Shown here: positions 24,145 to 32,499 of the stretch, piece by piece | Layout: each line of letters begins with the position of its first letter | How positions within the stretch are numbered: position 1 is the first letter of the stretch | NCBI RefSeq assembly: GCF_017976235.1 | Contig: NZ_JACVHC010000004.1 | Span: 480,699-544,698 of the forward strand | DNA from: Pseudomonas anatoliensis | GTDB lineage: Bacteria > Pseudomonadota > Gammaproteobacteria > Pseudomonadales > Pseudomonadaceae | Direction: 5' to 3' | Length of the DNA stretch: 64,000 nt | The notes under the pieces: generated by a model | The model's input: only the letters and a program-made list of their open reading frames with translations | Told to the model about the DNA's origin: nothing | Databases searched by the model: none | Made by a program: the position numbers and the translations under genes

Positions 24145-24873
24145 ATGTTCGAAAACCTCTTACAAAATCTGGGGCTCTCCGCGTTCAGCCTTCAGGGTTT
24201 CGGCCCGTTGCTGTTGCAAGGCACCTGGATGACCATCAAATTATCGGCGATGTCGCTGCTGGTGGCCGTGTTGCTCGGCCTGCTCGGCGCCAGTGCCAAG
24301 CTGTCAAAAGTCAAACTGGTGCGTCTGCCCGCCCAGCTCTACACCACGCTGATCCGCGGGGTGCCGGACCTGGTGCTGATGCTGCTGATCTTCTACAGCC
24401 TGCAAACCTGGCTGACGTCGCTGACCGATTACATGGAATGGGAATACATCGAGATCGACCCGTTCAGCGCCGGCGTGCTGACCCTGGGCTTCATTTATGG
24501 CGCGTATTTCACCGAGACCTTTCGTGGTGCGATCCTCGCCGTACCGCGCGGGCAGGTTGAAGCCGCCACGGCGTATGGCCTCAAACGCGGCCAGCGCTTT
24601 CGCTTCGTGGTGTTCCCGCAAATGATGCGTTTTGCCCTGCCGGGCATCGGCAACAACTGGATGGTGATGCTCAAGGCCACGGCGCTGGTGTCGATCATCG
24701 GTCTGGCCGATCTGGTCAAAGCCGCGCAGGACGCCGGTAAAAGCACCTATCAACTGTTCTACTTCCTGGTCCTCGCCGCGTTGATCTATCTGCTGATCAC
24801 CAGTGCCTCGAATTTCATCCTGCGCTGGCTCGAACGCCGTTATGCCGCCGGTTCCCGGGAGGCCGTACGATGA
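24145..24873 (+). CDS. amino-acid ABC transporter permease (HisQ/AotQ type)
   Basis: The 242-residue protein has five membrane spans. TLIRGVPDLVLMLLIFY near residue 70 and the EAA loop EAATAYGLKRGQRFRFVVFPQMMRFALPGIGNNW mark a polar amino-acid permease. It pairs with the next gene, overlapping its ATG by 4 bases, to form the heterodimeric channel. Start ATG 24145 follows AGG at a plausible distance. Confidence 0.92.
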   Translation: MFENLLQNLGLSAFSLQGFGPLLLQGTWMTIKLSAMSLLVAVLLGLLGASAKLSKVKLVRLPAQLYTTLIRGVPDLVLMLLIFYSLQTWLTSLTDYMEWEYIEIDPFSAGVLTLGFIYGAYFTETFRGAILAVPRGQVEAATAYGLKRGQRFRFVVFPQMMRFALPGIGNNWMVMLKATALVSIIGLADLVKAAQDAGKSTYQLFYFLVLAALIYLLITSASNFILRWLERRYAAGSREAVR

Positions 24874-25580
24874 TCGAACTCCTGCAGGAATACTGGAAAG
24901 CCTTCCTTTATACCGACGGCCAGAACATCACCGGGCTGGCGATGACGATGTGGCTGCTCAGTGCGTCGATCTTCATCGGTTTCATTGTGTCGATTCCGCT
25001 GTCGATCGCTCGGGTTTCCCCGCACTTCTATATCCGCTGGCCAGTGCAGTTCTACACCTACCTGTTTCGTGGCACGCCGCTCTACATTCAACTGCTGATT
25101 TGCTACACCGGCATCTACAGCCTCGCCGCCGTACGCGAACAGCCGATTCTCGACAGCTTCTTTCGCGATGCGATGAACTGCACGATCCTCGCGTTTGCCC
25201 TGAACACCTGCGCCTACACCACGGAGATTTTCGCCGGGTCGATCCGCAGCATGAACCACGGCGAAGTCGAAGCGGCCAAGGCCTACGGTCTGACCGGGTG
25301 GAAGCTGTATGCCTACGTGATCATGCCCTCGGCCCTACGCCGTTCGTTGCCTTACTACAGCAACGAAGTGATCCTGATGCTGCACTCGACCACCGTGGCC
25401 TTCACCGCGACCATCCCCGACATCCTGAAAGTCGCCCGGGACGCCAACTCGGCGACCTTCCTGACTTTTCAATCGTTCGGCATCGCCGCGTTGATTTACC
25501 TGACCATTACCTTTGCGCTGGTCGGCCTGTTTCGCCTCGCCGAACGCCGATGGCTGGCCTTCCTCGGGCCGACTCACTAA
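24870..25580 (+). CDS. amino-acid ABC transporter permease (HisM/AotM type)
   Basis: The 236-residue partner permease has five spans, the FRGTPLYIQLLICYTG segment, and the EAA loop EAAKAYGLTGWKLYAYVIMPSALRRSLPYYSNE. It is translationally coupled to the upstream permease (ATGA). Together they carry cationic amino acids across the inner membrane, energised by the ATPase at 26743-27507. Confidence 0.92.
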   Translation: MIELLQEYWKAFLYTDGQNITGLAMTMWLLSASIFIGFIVSIPLSIARVSPHFYIRWPVQFYTYLFRGTPLYIQLLICYTGIYSLAAVREQPILDSFFRDAMNCTILAFALNTCAYTTEIFAGSIRSMNHGEVEAAKAYGLTGWKLYAYVIMPSALRRSLPYYSNEVILMLHSTTVAFTATIPDILKVARDANSATFLTFQSFGIAALIYLTITFALVGLFRLAERRWLAFLGPTH

Positions 25581-25610
25581 GCCCCGCTTTCAGGATTAAA
25601 GAGAAAGAAC

Positions 25611-26729
25611 ATGCGACACCAGATACATGACCTGCTGGCCCCGCTGCCGGGGACCGCACGACAGATTCACAGTTTCCACTTTGGCCCGGAACAGGCCAGA
25701 GGCAAGGTCTACATCCAGTCCTCGCTGCATGCCGATGAATTGCCCGGCATGCTCGTGGCCTGGCATCTCAAGCAGCGCCTGGCGGAACTGGAGGCGGCCG
25801 GCCGTCTGCGCAGCGAGATCGTGCTGGTACCGGTGGCCAACCCGATCGGCCTCGAACAAGTGCTGATGGACGTGCCACTGGGCCGCTACGAACTGGAGAG
25901 CGGGCAGAACTTCAATCGCTGGTTCGTCGACCTCAGCGAAGAAATCGGCAACGCCATCGAGGGCAAGCTGGGCGATGACCCGCAACGCAACCTCGAACTG
26001 ATCCGCACCAGCCTGCGCCACGCCCTCGCCCGCCAGACCGCCAGCACACAACTGCAATCACAGCGCCTGACCCTGCAAAGGCTGGCCTGCGATGCCGACA
26101 TGGTGCTGGACTTGCACTGCGATTTCGAATCGGTGGTTCACCTCTACACCACGCCTGAAGCGTGGCCGCAGGTCGAGCCGCTGGCGCGTTACATGGGGTC
26201 GCAGGCCAGTCTGTTGGCCACTGACTCCGGCGGACAGTCGTTCGATGAGTGTTTCACCCTGCTGTGGTGGCAACTGCGGGAACGTTTCGGCGAACAGTTC
26301 GAGATTCCGCTGGGCAGTTTTTCAGTGACCGTCGAGTTGCGCGGCCAGGGCGATGTCAATCACCCCATGGCCAGCCGCGACTGTCAGGCACTGATCGATT
26401 ACCTGATCCAGTCCGATGCCATCGTCGGTGAGACAAAACCGCAGCCACCATTGCCGTACCCCGCCACGCCACTGGCCGGGGTGGAACCAGTGACCACGCC
26501 GGTCGGCGGCCTGCTGGTGTACACCGCCACGGCGGGGCAATACCTGGAGGCGGGCCAACAGATTGCCGAAATCATCGACCCGATCCACGATCGCATCACC
26601 CCCGTTCATTGCACCACTGCCGGCCTGATGTACGCCCGTTCGCTACGGCGCATGGCCACGGCCGGCATGGTGATCGCCCACGTCGCGGGCGCCGAAGCCT
26701 ATCGCAGCGGCTACCTACTTTCGCCTTGA
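25611..26729 (+). CDS. succinylglutamate desuccinylase/aspartoacylase-family protein (AotO type)
   Basis: The 372-residue protein is a zinc-carboxypeptidase-like deacylase. The metal motif H39-A-D-E42 is in YIQSSLHADELPG and the third ligand is in MVLDLHCDFESV. A biotinyl-lipoyl-like C-terminal part follows (VGGLLVYTATAGQYLEAGQQIAEIIDP), giving the AstE/AspA-like layout. In the PAO1 aot arginine/ornithine operon a gene of this type (aotO) sits between permease and ATPase, as here. Its job in uptake or metabolism is not known to me. Confidence 0.8.
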   Translation: MRHQIHDLLAPLPGTARQIHSFHFGPEQARGKVYIQSSLHADELPGMLVAWHLKQRLAELEAAGRLRSEIVLVPVANPIGLEQVLMDVPLGRYELESGQNFNRWFVDLSEEIGNAIEGKLGDDPQRNLELIRTSLRHALARQTASTQLQSQRLTLQRLACDADMVLDLHCDFESVVHLYTTPEAWPQVEPLARYMGSQASLLATDSGGQSFDECFTLLWWQLRERFGEQFEIPLGSFSVTVELRGQGDVNHPMASRDCQALIDYLIQSDAIVGETKPQPPLPYPATPLAGVEPVTTPVGGLLVYTATAGQYLEAGQQIAEIIDPIHDRITPVHCTTAGLMYARSLRRMATAGMVIAHVAGAEAYRSGYLLSP

Positions 26730-26742
26730 GGATGTCTGTCCC

Positions 26743-27507
26743 ATGTACAAACTGACCGTTGAAGGCCTGCACAAAAGCTATGGCGACCATCAGGTGCTCA
26801 AAGGCGTCTCGCTCAAGGCCAGGACCGGCGACGTGATCAGCCTGATCGGCGCCAGCGGCTCGGGCAAAAGCACGTTTTTACGTTGCATCAACTTTCTCGA
26901 ACAACCCAACGCCGGCGCCATGAGCCTTGATGACCAGGCCATCCGCATGGTCACCGACCATCACGGCATGCACGTCGCTGACGCAAATGAGCTGCAACGC
27001 CTGCGCACGCGACTGGCGATGGTGTTTCAGCACTTCAATCTGTGGAGCCACATGACCGTGCTGGAAAACATCACCATGGCCCCGCGCCGGGTGCTGGGTT
27101 GCAGCAAACAGGAAGCCGAGGATCGCGCGCGGCGCTATCTGGACAAGGTCGGCTTGCCGGCGCGCGTGGCGGATCAGTACCCGGCGTTTCTTTCCGGTGG
27201 CCAGCAACAGCGCGTGGCAATTGCCCGAGCGTTGGCGATGGAGCCGGAAGTCATGCTGTTCGACGAACCGACCTCGGCGCTCGATCCGGAGTTGGTGGGT
27301 GAAGTACTCAAGGTGATTCAGGGCCTGGCAGAAGAAGGCCGGACGATGATCATGGTGACGCACGAGATGAGTTTTGCCCGCAAGGTGTCCAGCCAGGTGT
27401 TGTTTCTGCATCAGGGATTGGTGGAAGAGGAAGGCGCCCCGGAAGACGTACTCGGCAATCCAAAAAGCGAACGCCTGAAGCAATTTCTTAGCGGCAACCT
27501 CAAATAA
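26743..27507 (+). CDS. amino-acid ABC transporter ATP-binding protein (HisP/AotP type)
   Basis: The 254-residue ATPase has Walker A GASGSGKST, the Q-loop in LAMVFQHFNLW, the signature LSGGQQQRVAIARALAM, Walker B VMLFDEPTSALDPE and the switch His in MVTHEMSFA. It includes the insertion NELQRLRTRL typical of the HisP subgroup. It starts 13 bases after the AotO-like gene and ends the cassette. No argR-type regulator follows, unlike the PAO1 aot operon. Confidence 0.94.
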   Translation: MYKLTVEGLHKSYGDHQVLKGVSLKARTGDVISLIGASGSGKSTFLRCINFLEQPNAGAMSLDDQAIRMVTDHHGMHVADANELQRLRTRLAMVFQHFNLWSHMTVLENITMAPRRVLGCSKQEAEDRARRYLDKVGLPARVADQYPAFLSGGQQQRVAIARALAMEPEVMLFDEPTSALDPELVGEVLKVIQGLAEEGRTMIMVTHEMSFARKVSSQVLFLHQGLVEEEGAPEDVLGNPKSERLKQFLSGNLK

Positions 27508-27532
27508 CCCCCGTACCTACGGTATCCCCCCC

Positions 27533-27618
27533 GTAGGAGCTGCCGAAGGCTGCGATCTTTTGATCTTGTTTTTAAATATCAACATCAAAAGATCGCAGCC
27601 TTCGGCAGCTCCTACAGG
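27533..27618. repeat. paired REP element at the right edge of the transporter cassette
   Basis: GTAGGAGCTGCCGAAGGCTG-CGATCTTTTGATC and its inverse CATCAAAAGATCGCAGCC-TTCGGCAGCTCCTACAGG form a near-perfect inverted repeat around a TTTTTAAATATCAA loop. Confidence 0.82.
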
Positions 27619-27695
27619 GGATTTGCGCTGTTATTAAACCTTTGCCATGTCCGCGCGGTCACTGGAAGAACACCTCCAGAGCGCGCGCAGCCGGC

Positions 27696-30182
27696 ATGGC
27701 GAAATCCCCCGACCTTGCAAAAATCTGGTTCAGCAACCGCGCCTGGAAGCCCTTCGTCTTTCAGAAACAGGTCTGGGCCGCGGTAAAAAACGGCCAATCC
27801 GGACTGCTCCACGCCAGCACCGGCGCCGGTAAAACCTATGCGGTGTGGTTTGCCGCGCTCAACCGTTTTGCTCGATCCGCGCCTATTGTTGAAATTGTGC
27901 GCAAACGCAAACCCGTTGCCGAACCGCTGACCGTGCTGTGGATTACGCCGATGCGCGCCCTCGCTGCCGACACCGCCCGCGCTTTGCAAACGCCGGTGAC
28001 CGATCTGCAGATCCCGTGGAGCATCGGCCTGCGCACCGGCGATACCAGCAGCAGCGAACGTGCGCGCCAGAGCCGACGTCTGCCGACCGCGCTGATTACC
28101 ACTCCGGAAAGCCTGACGCTGCTGCTCGCCCGCGCCGACGCACAAAGCGCACTGTCGACCCTGCGCATGATCGTCGTGGACGAATGGCACGAATTGCTCG
28201 GCAATAAACGCGGCGTGCAACTGCAACTGGCCCTCGCCCGCCTGCGTTACTGGCAGCCAGACCTGATCGTCTGGGGCGTCTCCGCCACGCTCGGTAATCA
28301 ATCCCACGCCGAGCAGGTGCTGATCCCACAGGGCGGTGGCGTCAGCATTCAGGGCCAGAGTGATAAATCCCTCAAGGTCGACACCCTCCTCCCACCGACC
28401 ATCGAGCGTTTTCCCTGGGCCGGACACATCGGTCTGAAGATGCTGCCGCAAGTAGTCGCCGAACTCGACGCCTGCGCCAGCAGCCTGGTGTTCACCAACA
28501 CCCGGGCGCAGTCGGAAATCTGGTACCAGGCGCTGCTTGAAGCGCGGCCGGACTGGGCCGGGTTGATCGCCTTGCATCACAGCTCGCTGTCCCGCGACAC
28601 CCGCGACTGGGTGGAACAGGCGTTGAAGGACGGCCATTTGAAGGCAGTGGTCTGCACGTCCAGTCTGGACCTGGGCGTGGATTTTTTGCCGGTGGAGCGC
28701 GTGCTGCAAATCGGTTCGGCCAAGGGAGTCGCCCGCCTGATGCAGCGCGCCGGGCGCTCCGGCCATGCACCGGGACGCACCTCGCGGGTGACGCTGGTGC
28801 CGACCCACAGCCTTGAGCTGATCGAAGCCGTCGCTGCCCGCGATGCCGTGGCGCAACGGCGTATCGAACCGCGACGCTCACCGCACAAACCACTGGATGT
28901 GCTGGTACAACATTTGGTCAGCATGGCGCTGGGGGGCGGATTTATACCCGAGGCGCTGTACGAAGAAGTCCGCGGCGCCTGGGCTTATCGCGACCTGACA
29001 CTAGCGGATTGGGCGTGGGCGCTGGCTTTCGTACGCCATGGCGGAATGTCTCTGACGGCGTATCCGGATTACCGACGAGTCGAACCGGATGAGCACGGCG
29101 TCTGGCGCGTGCCAGATGCGCGGCTGGCGCGGCGGCACCGCATGAGCATTGGCACCATCGTCAGCGACGCGAGCATTCAGCTGAAGTTCTGGAGCAAGGG
29201 TGGCGGTGGCAAGCAGTTGGGCAGCGTCGAAGAAGGTTTTATTGCGCGGCTCAAGCCAGGCGATGGCTTTCTGTTTGCCGGACGTTTGCTGGAGCTGGTA
29301 CGCGTGGAGAACATGACCGCTTACGTCAAACGCAGCACCGCGAAAAAAGCCGCTGTACCACGCTGGAATGGCGGGCGCATGCCGCTTTCCAATGAATTGG
29401 CCGAGGCAGTAGTGACACGCTTCACCGCCGCTGCACAGGGTGATTTTGTCGGGCCGGAAATGCAGGCCCTGCGCCCTTTGCTGGAAACCCAGGCGCGCTG
29501 GTCTGGCCTGCCCACGACGAACAACTTACTGGTCGAGGTGCTGAAATCCCGCGAAGGCTGGCACCTTTTCCTCTATCCGTTTGCCGGTCGCCAAGTGCAT
29601 TTGGGGCTTGCCAGCCTGCTCGCGTGGCGTGCCAGTCAGCGCCAGCCGGTGACGTTTTCGATTGCGGTCAACGATTACGGTCTGGAGTTGCTCAGCGCCA
29701 CACCGGTTGATTGGTCGCAGCAACTCGATGCCGAACTGTTCAGCCCCGAACATCTGCTGCGCGATGTTCTGGCCAGCCTCAACGCCGGCGAATTGGCTCT
29801 GCGGCGCTTTCGCGAAATCGCCCGAATTGCCGGGCTGGTGTTCGCCGGCTACCCCGGCGCGCCAAAAAGTACTCGCCAGGTGCAGGCCTCCAGCGGTTTG
29901 TTTTTCGAGGTCTTCAAACAATATGACGCCGACAACCTGCTGCTGGCGCAGGCCGGGGAAGAAGTCCTACGAGAGGAACTGGATATTCACAGGCTTGAAC
30001 AGACGCTGGAGCACATCAATCGCATGAAACTCGACGTACACCTGATCAAACGTCCTACACCCTTGGGGTTTCCGCTGCTGGTGGAGCGCATGCGCGAGAG
30101 CATGAGTTCGGAAAAACTCGCTGACCGAATCAGACGGATGGTCGGTGATCTGGAGCAATCAGCCGACAAGGGCAAGGCCTGA
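27696..30182 (+). CDS. ligase-associated DEXH-box DNA helicase (Lhr-like)
   Basis: The 828-residue protein has the Lhr-core helicase motifs: motif I LLHASTGAGKTYAVW, ITPMRALAADTARAL, TTPESLTLLL, the DEWH box in VVDEWHELLGNKRG, GVSATLGN, and motif VI QRAGRSGH. The C-terminal winged-helix and Lhr-specific regions extend to the end. The ATG at 27696 (MAKSPDLAKIW) fits the family start; a TTG 18 codons upstream is also in frame. It overlaps the PdeM start by one base. It belongs with the ligase and exonuclease at 20191-22907. Confidence 0.93.
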   Translation: MAKSPDLAKIWFSNRAWKPFVFQKQVWAAVKNGQSGLLHASTGAGKTYAVWFAALNRFARSAPIVEIVRKRKPVAEPLTVLWITPMRALAADTARALQTPVTDLQIPWSIGLRTGDTSSSERARQSRRLPTALITTPESLTLLLARADAQSALSTLRMIVVDEWHELLGNKRGVQLQLALARLRYWQPDLIVWGVSATLGNQSHAEQVLIPQGGGVSIQGQSDKSLKVDTLLPPTIERFPWAGHIGLKMLPQVVAELDACASSLVFTNTRAQSEIWYQALLEARPDWAGLIALHHSSLSRDTRDWVEQALKDGHLKAVVCTSSLDLGVDFLPVERVLQIGSAKGVARLMQRAGRSGHAPGRTSRVTLVPTHSLELIEAVAARDAVAQRRIEPRRSPHKPLDVLVQHLVSMALGGGFIPEALYEEVRGAWAYRDLTLADWAWALAFVRHGGMSLTAYPDYRRVEPDEHGVWRVPDARLARRHRMSIGTIVSDASIQLKFWSKGGGGKQLGSVEEGFIARLKPGDGFLFAGRLLELVRVENMTAYVKRSTAKKAAVPRWNGGRMPLSNELAEAVVTRFTAAAQGDFVGPEMQALRPLLETQARWSGLPTTNNLLVEVLKSREGWHLFLYPFAGRQVHLGLASLLAWRASQRQPVTFSIAVNDYGLELLSATPVDWSQQLDAELFSPEHLLRDVLASLNAGELALRRFREIARIAGLVFAGYPGAPKSTRQVQASSGLFFEVFKQYDADNLLLAQAGEEVLREELDIHRLEQTLEHINRMKLDVHLIKRPTPLGFPLLVERMRESMSSEKLADRIRRMVGDLEQSADKGKA

Positions 30183-30838
30183 TGAATGCGCCCTACCCGG
30201 TTCGTCTGGCTGGTGAGGAACTCTGGTTGTTACCGGAAAAGGCTCTGTATTGGCCGGAGCAACAAGCGCTGTTGATCGCCGACGTGCATTTCGGCAAGGC
30301 TGCCGCCTATCGCAGCCTTGGCCAGCCGGTCCCGCAGGGCACGACGGCGAGCAACATCGCCGTGATTGATCGACTGTTGGCGAAACTGCCCTGCCGACAA
30401 CTGATCTTTCTTGGCGATTTTTTGCATGGGCCCGGCTCTCACGCGGTGGGCACTTTAGCTGCGCTGGCCGATTGGCGGGCGCGCCACGCTGATCTGCCGA
30501 TGACGCTGATTCGTGGCAATCACGACAAACGCGCAGGTGACCCGCCCGCATCGTTGAACATTCGCGTCGTGCCGGAGCCACTGTTGCTCGGCCCGTTCGC
30601 CTTACAACACGAACCCGATCCCCACGCCGAAAGACATGTGCTGGCCGGACACGTGCACCCGGTCTATCGGCTACACGGCAAAGGCCGGCAGAGCTTGCGC
30701 CTGGCCTGTTTCAAACTGGGCGAACGCATCAGCCTGATGCCAGCGTTCGGTGCGTTTACCGGTGGTTATCGGGTCGAACGCGACGAGAGCTGCAGGATCT
30801 TTGTCATTGGTGACAACGAAATATGGCCAGTCAGTTGA
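30182..30838 (+). CDS. pdeM: ligase-associated metallophosphoesterase PdeM
   Basis: The 218-residue protein has all calcineurin-like phosphoesterase motifs: IADVHFGKAAA, FLGDFLHGPGSH, IRGNHDKR and LAGHVHPVYR. PdeM is the endonuclease/phosphoesterase member of the ligase-associated DNA-damage gene set. Its ATG overlaps the helicase TGA by one base, so expression is coupled. No further repair gene follows; a weak GCGC stem with a T-run at 30875-30898 may end the transcript. Confidence 0.9.
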   Translation: MNAPYPVRLAGEELWLLPEKALYWPEQQALLIADVHFGKAAAYRSLGQPVPQGTTASNIAVIDRLLAKLPCRQLIFLGDFLHGPGSHAVGTLAALADWRARHADLPMTLIRGNHDKRAGDPPASLNIRVVPEPLLLGPFALQHEPDPHAERHVLAGHVHPVYRLHGKGRQSLRLACFKLGERISLMPAFGAFTGGYRVERDESCRIFVIGDNEIWPVS

Positions 30839-30906
30839 AGTCTTGATAGACCCCTACTGACTGACCATTCATTCAGCGCGTCATTTAGCGCGTTTTTTAA
30901 TGCAAA

Positions 30907-31116
30907 TCAGGCGACAGGTGCGGGTGGCGGCTCATCCGGAAGGGTCGGTTCGCCCGGCTCGGTCGGTTGTTCGTTGGGGGTATCAGGATCAGGCTGACCA
31001 GGAATCCCGCCGGCCATGCTGATGGGCGGATGTGCCAACAAGGACCAGGCCAAAACGCCAATCTGATTGGGCTCAAGCCTTGCCAGTTCGGCACTGATAT
31101 GCGGATCGATCTTCAT
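30907..31116 (-). CDS. conserved small Pro/Glu-rich protein
   Basis: The 69-residue product starts at ATG 31116 with GGAG seven bases upstream; the longer frame is not supported. Residues 1-37 (MKIDPHISAELARLEPNQIG and VLAWSLLAHPPIS) may form short helices, and the rest is disordered, with PDPDTPNEQPTEPGEPTLPD. It lies between convergent pdeM and co-directional dcd. I do not recognise a function. Confidence 0.6.
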   Translation of the reverse strand: MKIDPHISAELARLEPNQIGVLAWSLLAHPPISMAGGIPGQPDPDTPNEQPTEPGEPTLPDEPPPAPVA

Positions 31117-31223
31117 GGGGCACTCCTCGGCGAAGGCCCGTTTTGCCAGAAACAAAAACGGGCAGTACACCCCATAGAGTGTCTGCCCGCCAAAGAATTC
31201 CCGACATCCGCCGGATGGACGAA

Positions 31224-31790
31224 TCAGGTCCGCGGCAGAGTCACGCCACGCTGGCCCTGATACTTGCCGCCGCGATCCTTGTAGGAAACTTCACATTCCT
31301 CGTCGGACTCAAGAAAGAGCATCTGCGCCACGCCTTCGTTGGCGTAGATTTTTGCCGGCAGATTGGTGGTGTTGGAGAATTCCAGAGTCACGTGGCCTTC
31401 CCACTCAGGCTCGAGCGGGGTGACGTTGACGATAATGCCGCAACGCGCGTAGGTGCTTTTACCCAGGCAGATGGTCAGTACATTGCGTGGAATACGGAAG
31501 TATTCGACGGTGCTGGCCAAGGCGAAGGAGTTCGGCGGAATGATGCAAACGTCACTGTGGATGTCGACGAAGCTGCCGGCGTCGAAGTTTTTCGGATCGA
31601 CGATGGCCGAGTTGATGTTGGTGAACACCTTGAAGTGGTTGGTGCAACGCACGTCGTAACCGTAGCTCGACACACCGTAGGAAATCACACGGTTGTCATC
31701 GTTGCCGCGCACCTGGCGCTCGACGAACGGTTCGATCATGCCGTGTTCCTGCGCCATGCGGCGAATCCACTTGTCCGATTTGATGCTCAT
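31224..31790 (-). CDS. dcd: dCTP deaminase
   Basis: The 188-residue enzyme converts dCTP to dUTP, feeding thymidylate synthesis. Signature segments include FVERQVRGNDDNRVISYGVSSYGYDVRC, PKNFDAGSFVDIHSDVCIIPPNSFALASTVEYFRIPR, CLGKSTYARCGIIVNVTPLEPEWEGHVTLEFSNTTNLP and the nucleotide-binding C-terminus with GVAQMLFLES. Length and motifs are normal for the family. Confidence 0.97.
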   Translation of the reverse strand: MSIKSDKWIRRMAQEHGMIEPFVERQVRGNDDNRVISYGVSSYGYDVRCTNHFKVFTNINSAIVDPKNFDAGSFVDIHSDVCIIPPNSFALASTVEYFRIPRNVLTICLGKSTYARCGIIVNVTPLEPEWEGHVTLEFSNTTNLPAKIYANEGVAQMLFLESDEECEVSYKDRGGKYQGQRGVTLPRT

Positions 31791-32143
31791 GGCGGGTGTC
31801 CTGAATAGCGAGGTGGAAAAATTCTGTCCGGCATCTTACCGGGCGCGCCGCCGCGTTCAAAGTCCGTCGAGCAATTCTCGCCGAACTCCCCGGAAATACG
31901 GGGCGTGGCGACGATCCGCAGAACCGCTGATCCTGAAATCACAGAAACCTTTGCAAGAAACATTGGCACGTTCCGAAAAACCGGTTAAGGTGGCGTCACT
32001 GTGTTGCTTGTGTCACTGAGAATCTCTACACGATATGTTGAATTTCGATCCAACCATCTACAAGAATTTTTCCTGCTCTTTGCACTCAGTCTCGGCCAGG
32101 GCAATTCCTGCGTCGCAGTTATCTTTGTTCAAGGAGTTACACC
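31791..32143. promoter_or_regulatory. 353-base intergenic region with the cold-shock gene leader
   Basis: No open gene is supported between divergent dcd and the cold-shock gene. The right half should hold the promoter and long 5' leader usual for csp genes; a candidate promoter lies near TTGTGTCAC at about 32009 with an AT-rich hexamer about 17 bases later, but the match is weak. AAGGAG at 32131-32136 is a strong ribosome-binding site for the csp start. Confidence 0.4.
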
Positions 32144-32353
32144 ATGTCTAATCGCCAAACCGGTACCGTTAAGTGGTTCAACGATGAAAAAGGCTTCGGC
32201 TTCATCACTCCACAATCCGGTGACGACCTGTTCGTTCACTTCAAAGCTATCCAATCCGACGGCTTCAAAAGCCTGAAAGAAGGCCAACAGGTTTCTTTCA
32301 TCGCTACCCGCGGTCAGAAAGGCATGCAAGCTGAGGAAGTACAAGTTATCTAA
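32144..32353 (+). CDS. cspA: cold-shock protein, CspA family
   Basis: The 69-residue protein is a single OB-fold nucleic-acid binder: RNP1 is KGFGFITP and RNP2 is LFVHF, after the usual GTVKWFNDEK start. These proteins bind single-stranded RNA and melt secondary structures, helping translation in cold or growth transitions. A strong AAGGAG lies seven bases upstream and a Rho-independent terminator follows 16 bases after the stop, so it is monocistronic. The exact paralogue number cannot be given. Confidence 0.95.
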   Translation: MSNRQTGTVKWFNDEKGFGFITPQSGDDLFVHFKAIQSDGFKSLKEGQQVSFIATRGQKGMQAEEVQVI

Positions 32354-32368
32354 CTTGTAGCTTTTTTA

Positions 32369-32403
32369 GAAAAGAGCCCCGCCCTTAAAAGCGGGGCTTT
32401 TTT
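32369..32403 (+). terminator. Rho-independent terminator of the cold-shock gene
   Basis: GCCCCGC (32376-32382) pairs with GCGGGGC (32391-32397), followed by a run of six T. Confidence 0.9.
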
Positions 32404-32426
32404 GTGGGCGTCTGTTTTGCAGGCGC

Positions 32427-32492
32427 AAAAAAAGATCGCAGCCTTCAGCAACTCCTCCTGCTTCAGGAGTTGCCGAAGACTGCGATCTTTTG
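32427..32492. repeat. divergent REP pair
   Basis: AAAAAGATCGCAGCCTTCAG and CGAAGACTGCGATCTTTTG flank CAACTCCT and AGGAGTTG. The core has CAACTCCT where the other copies have CAGCTCCT, on both arms, so the hairpin has been kept by compensating change. Confidence 0.7.
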
Positions 32493-32499
32493 CTTTACG

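Noticed and set aside
30875..30898. Terminator after pdeM
   Set aside because: Only a short GCGC stem before a T-run; too weak to list as a feature on its own.
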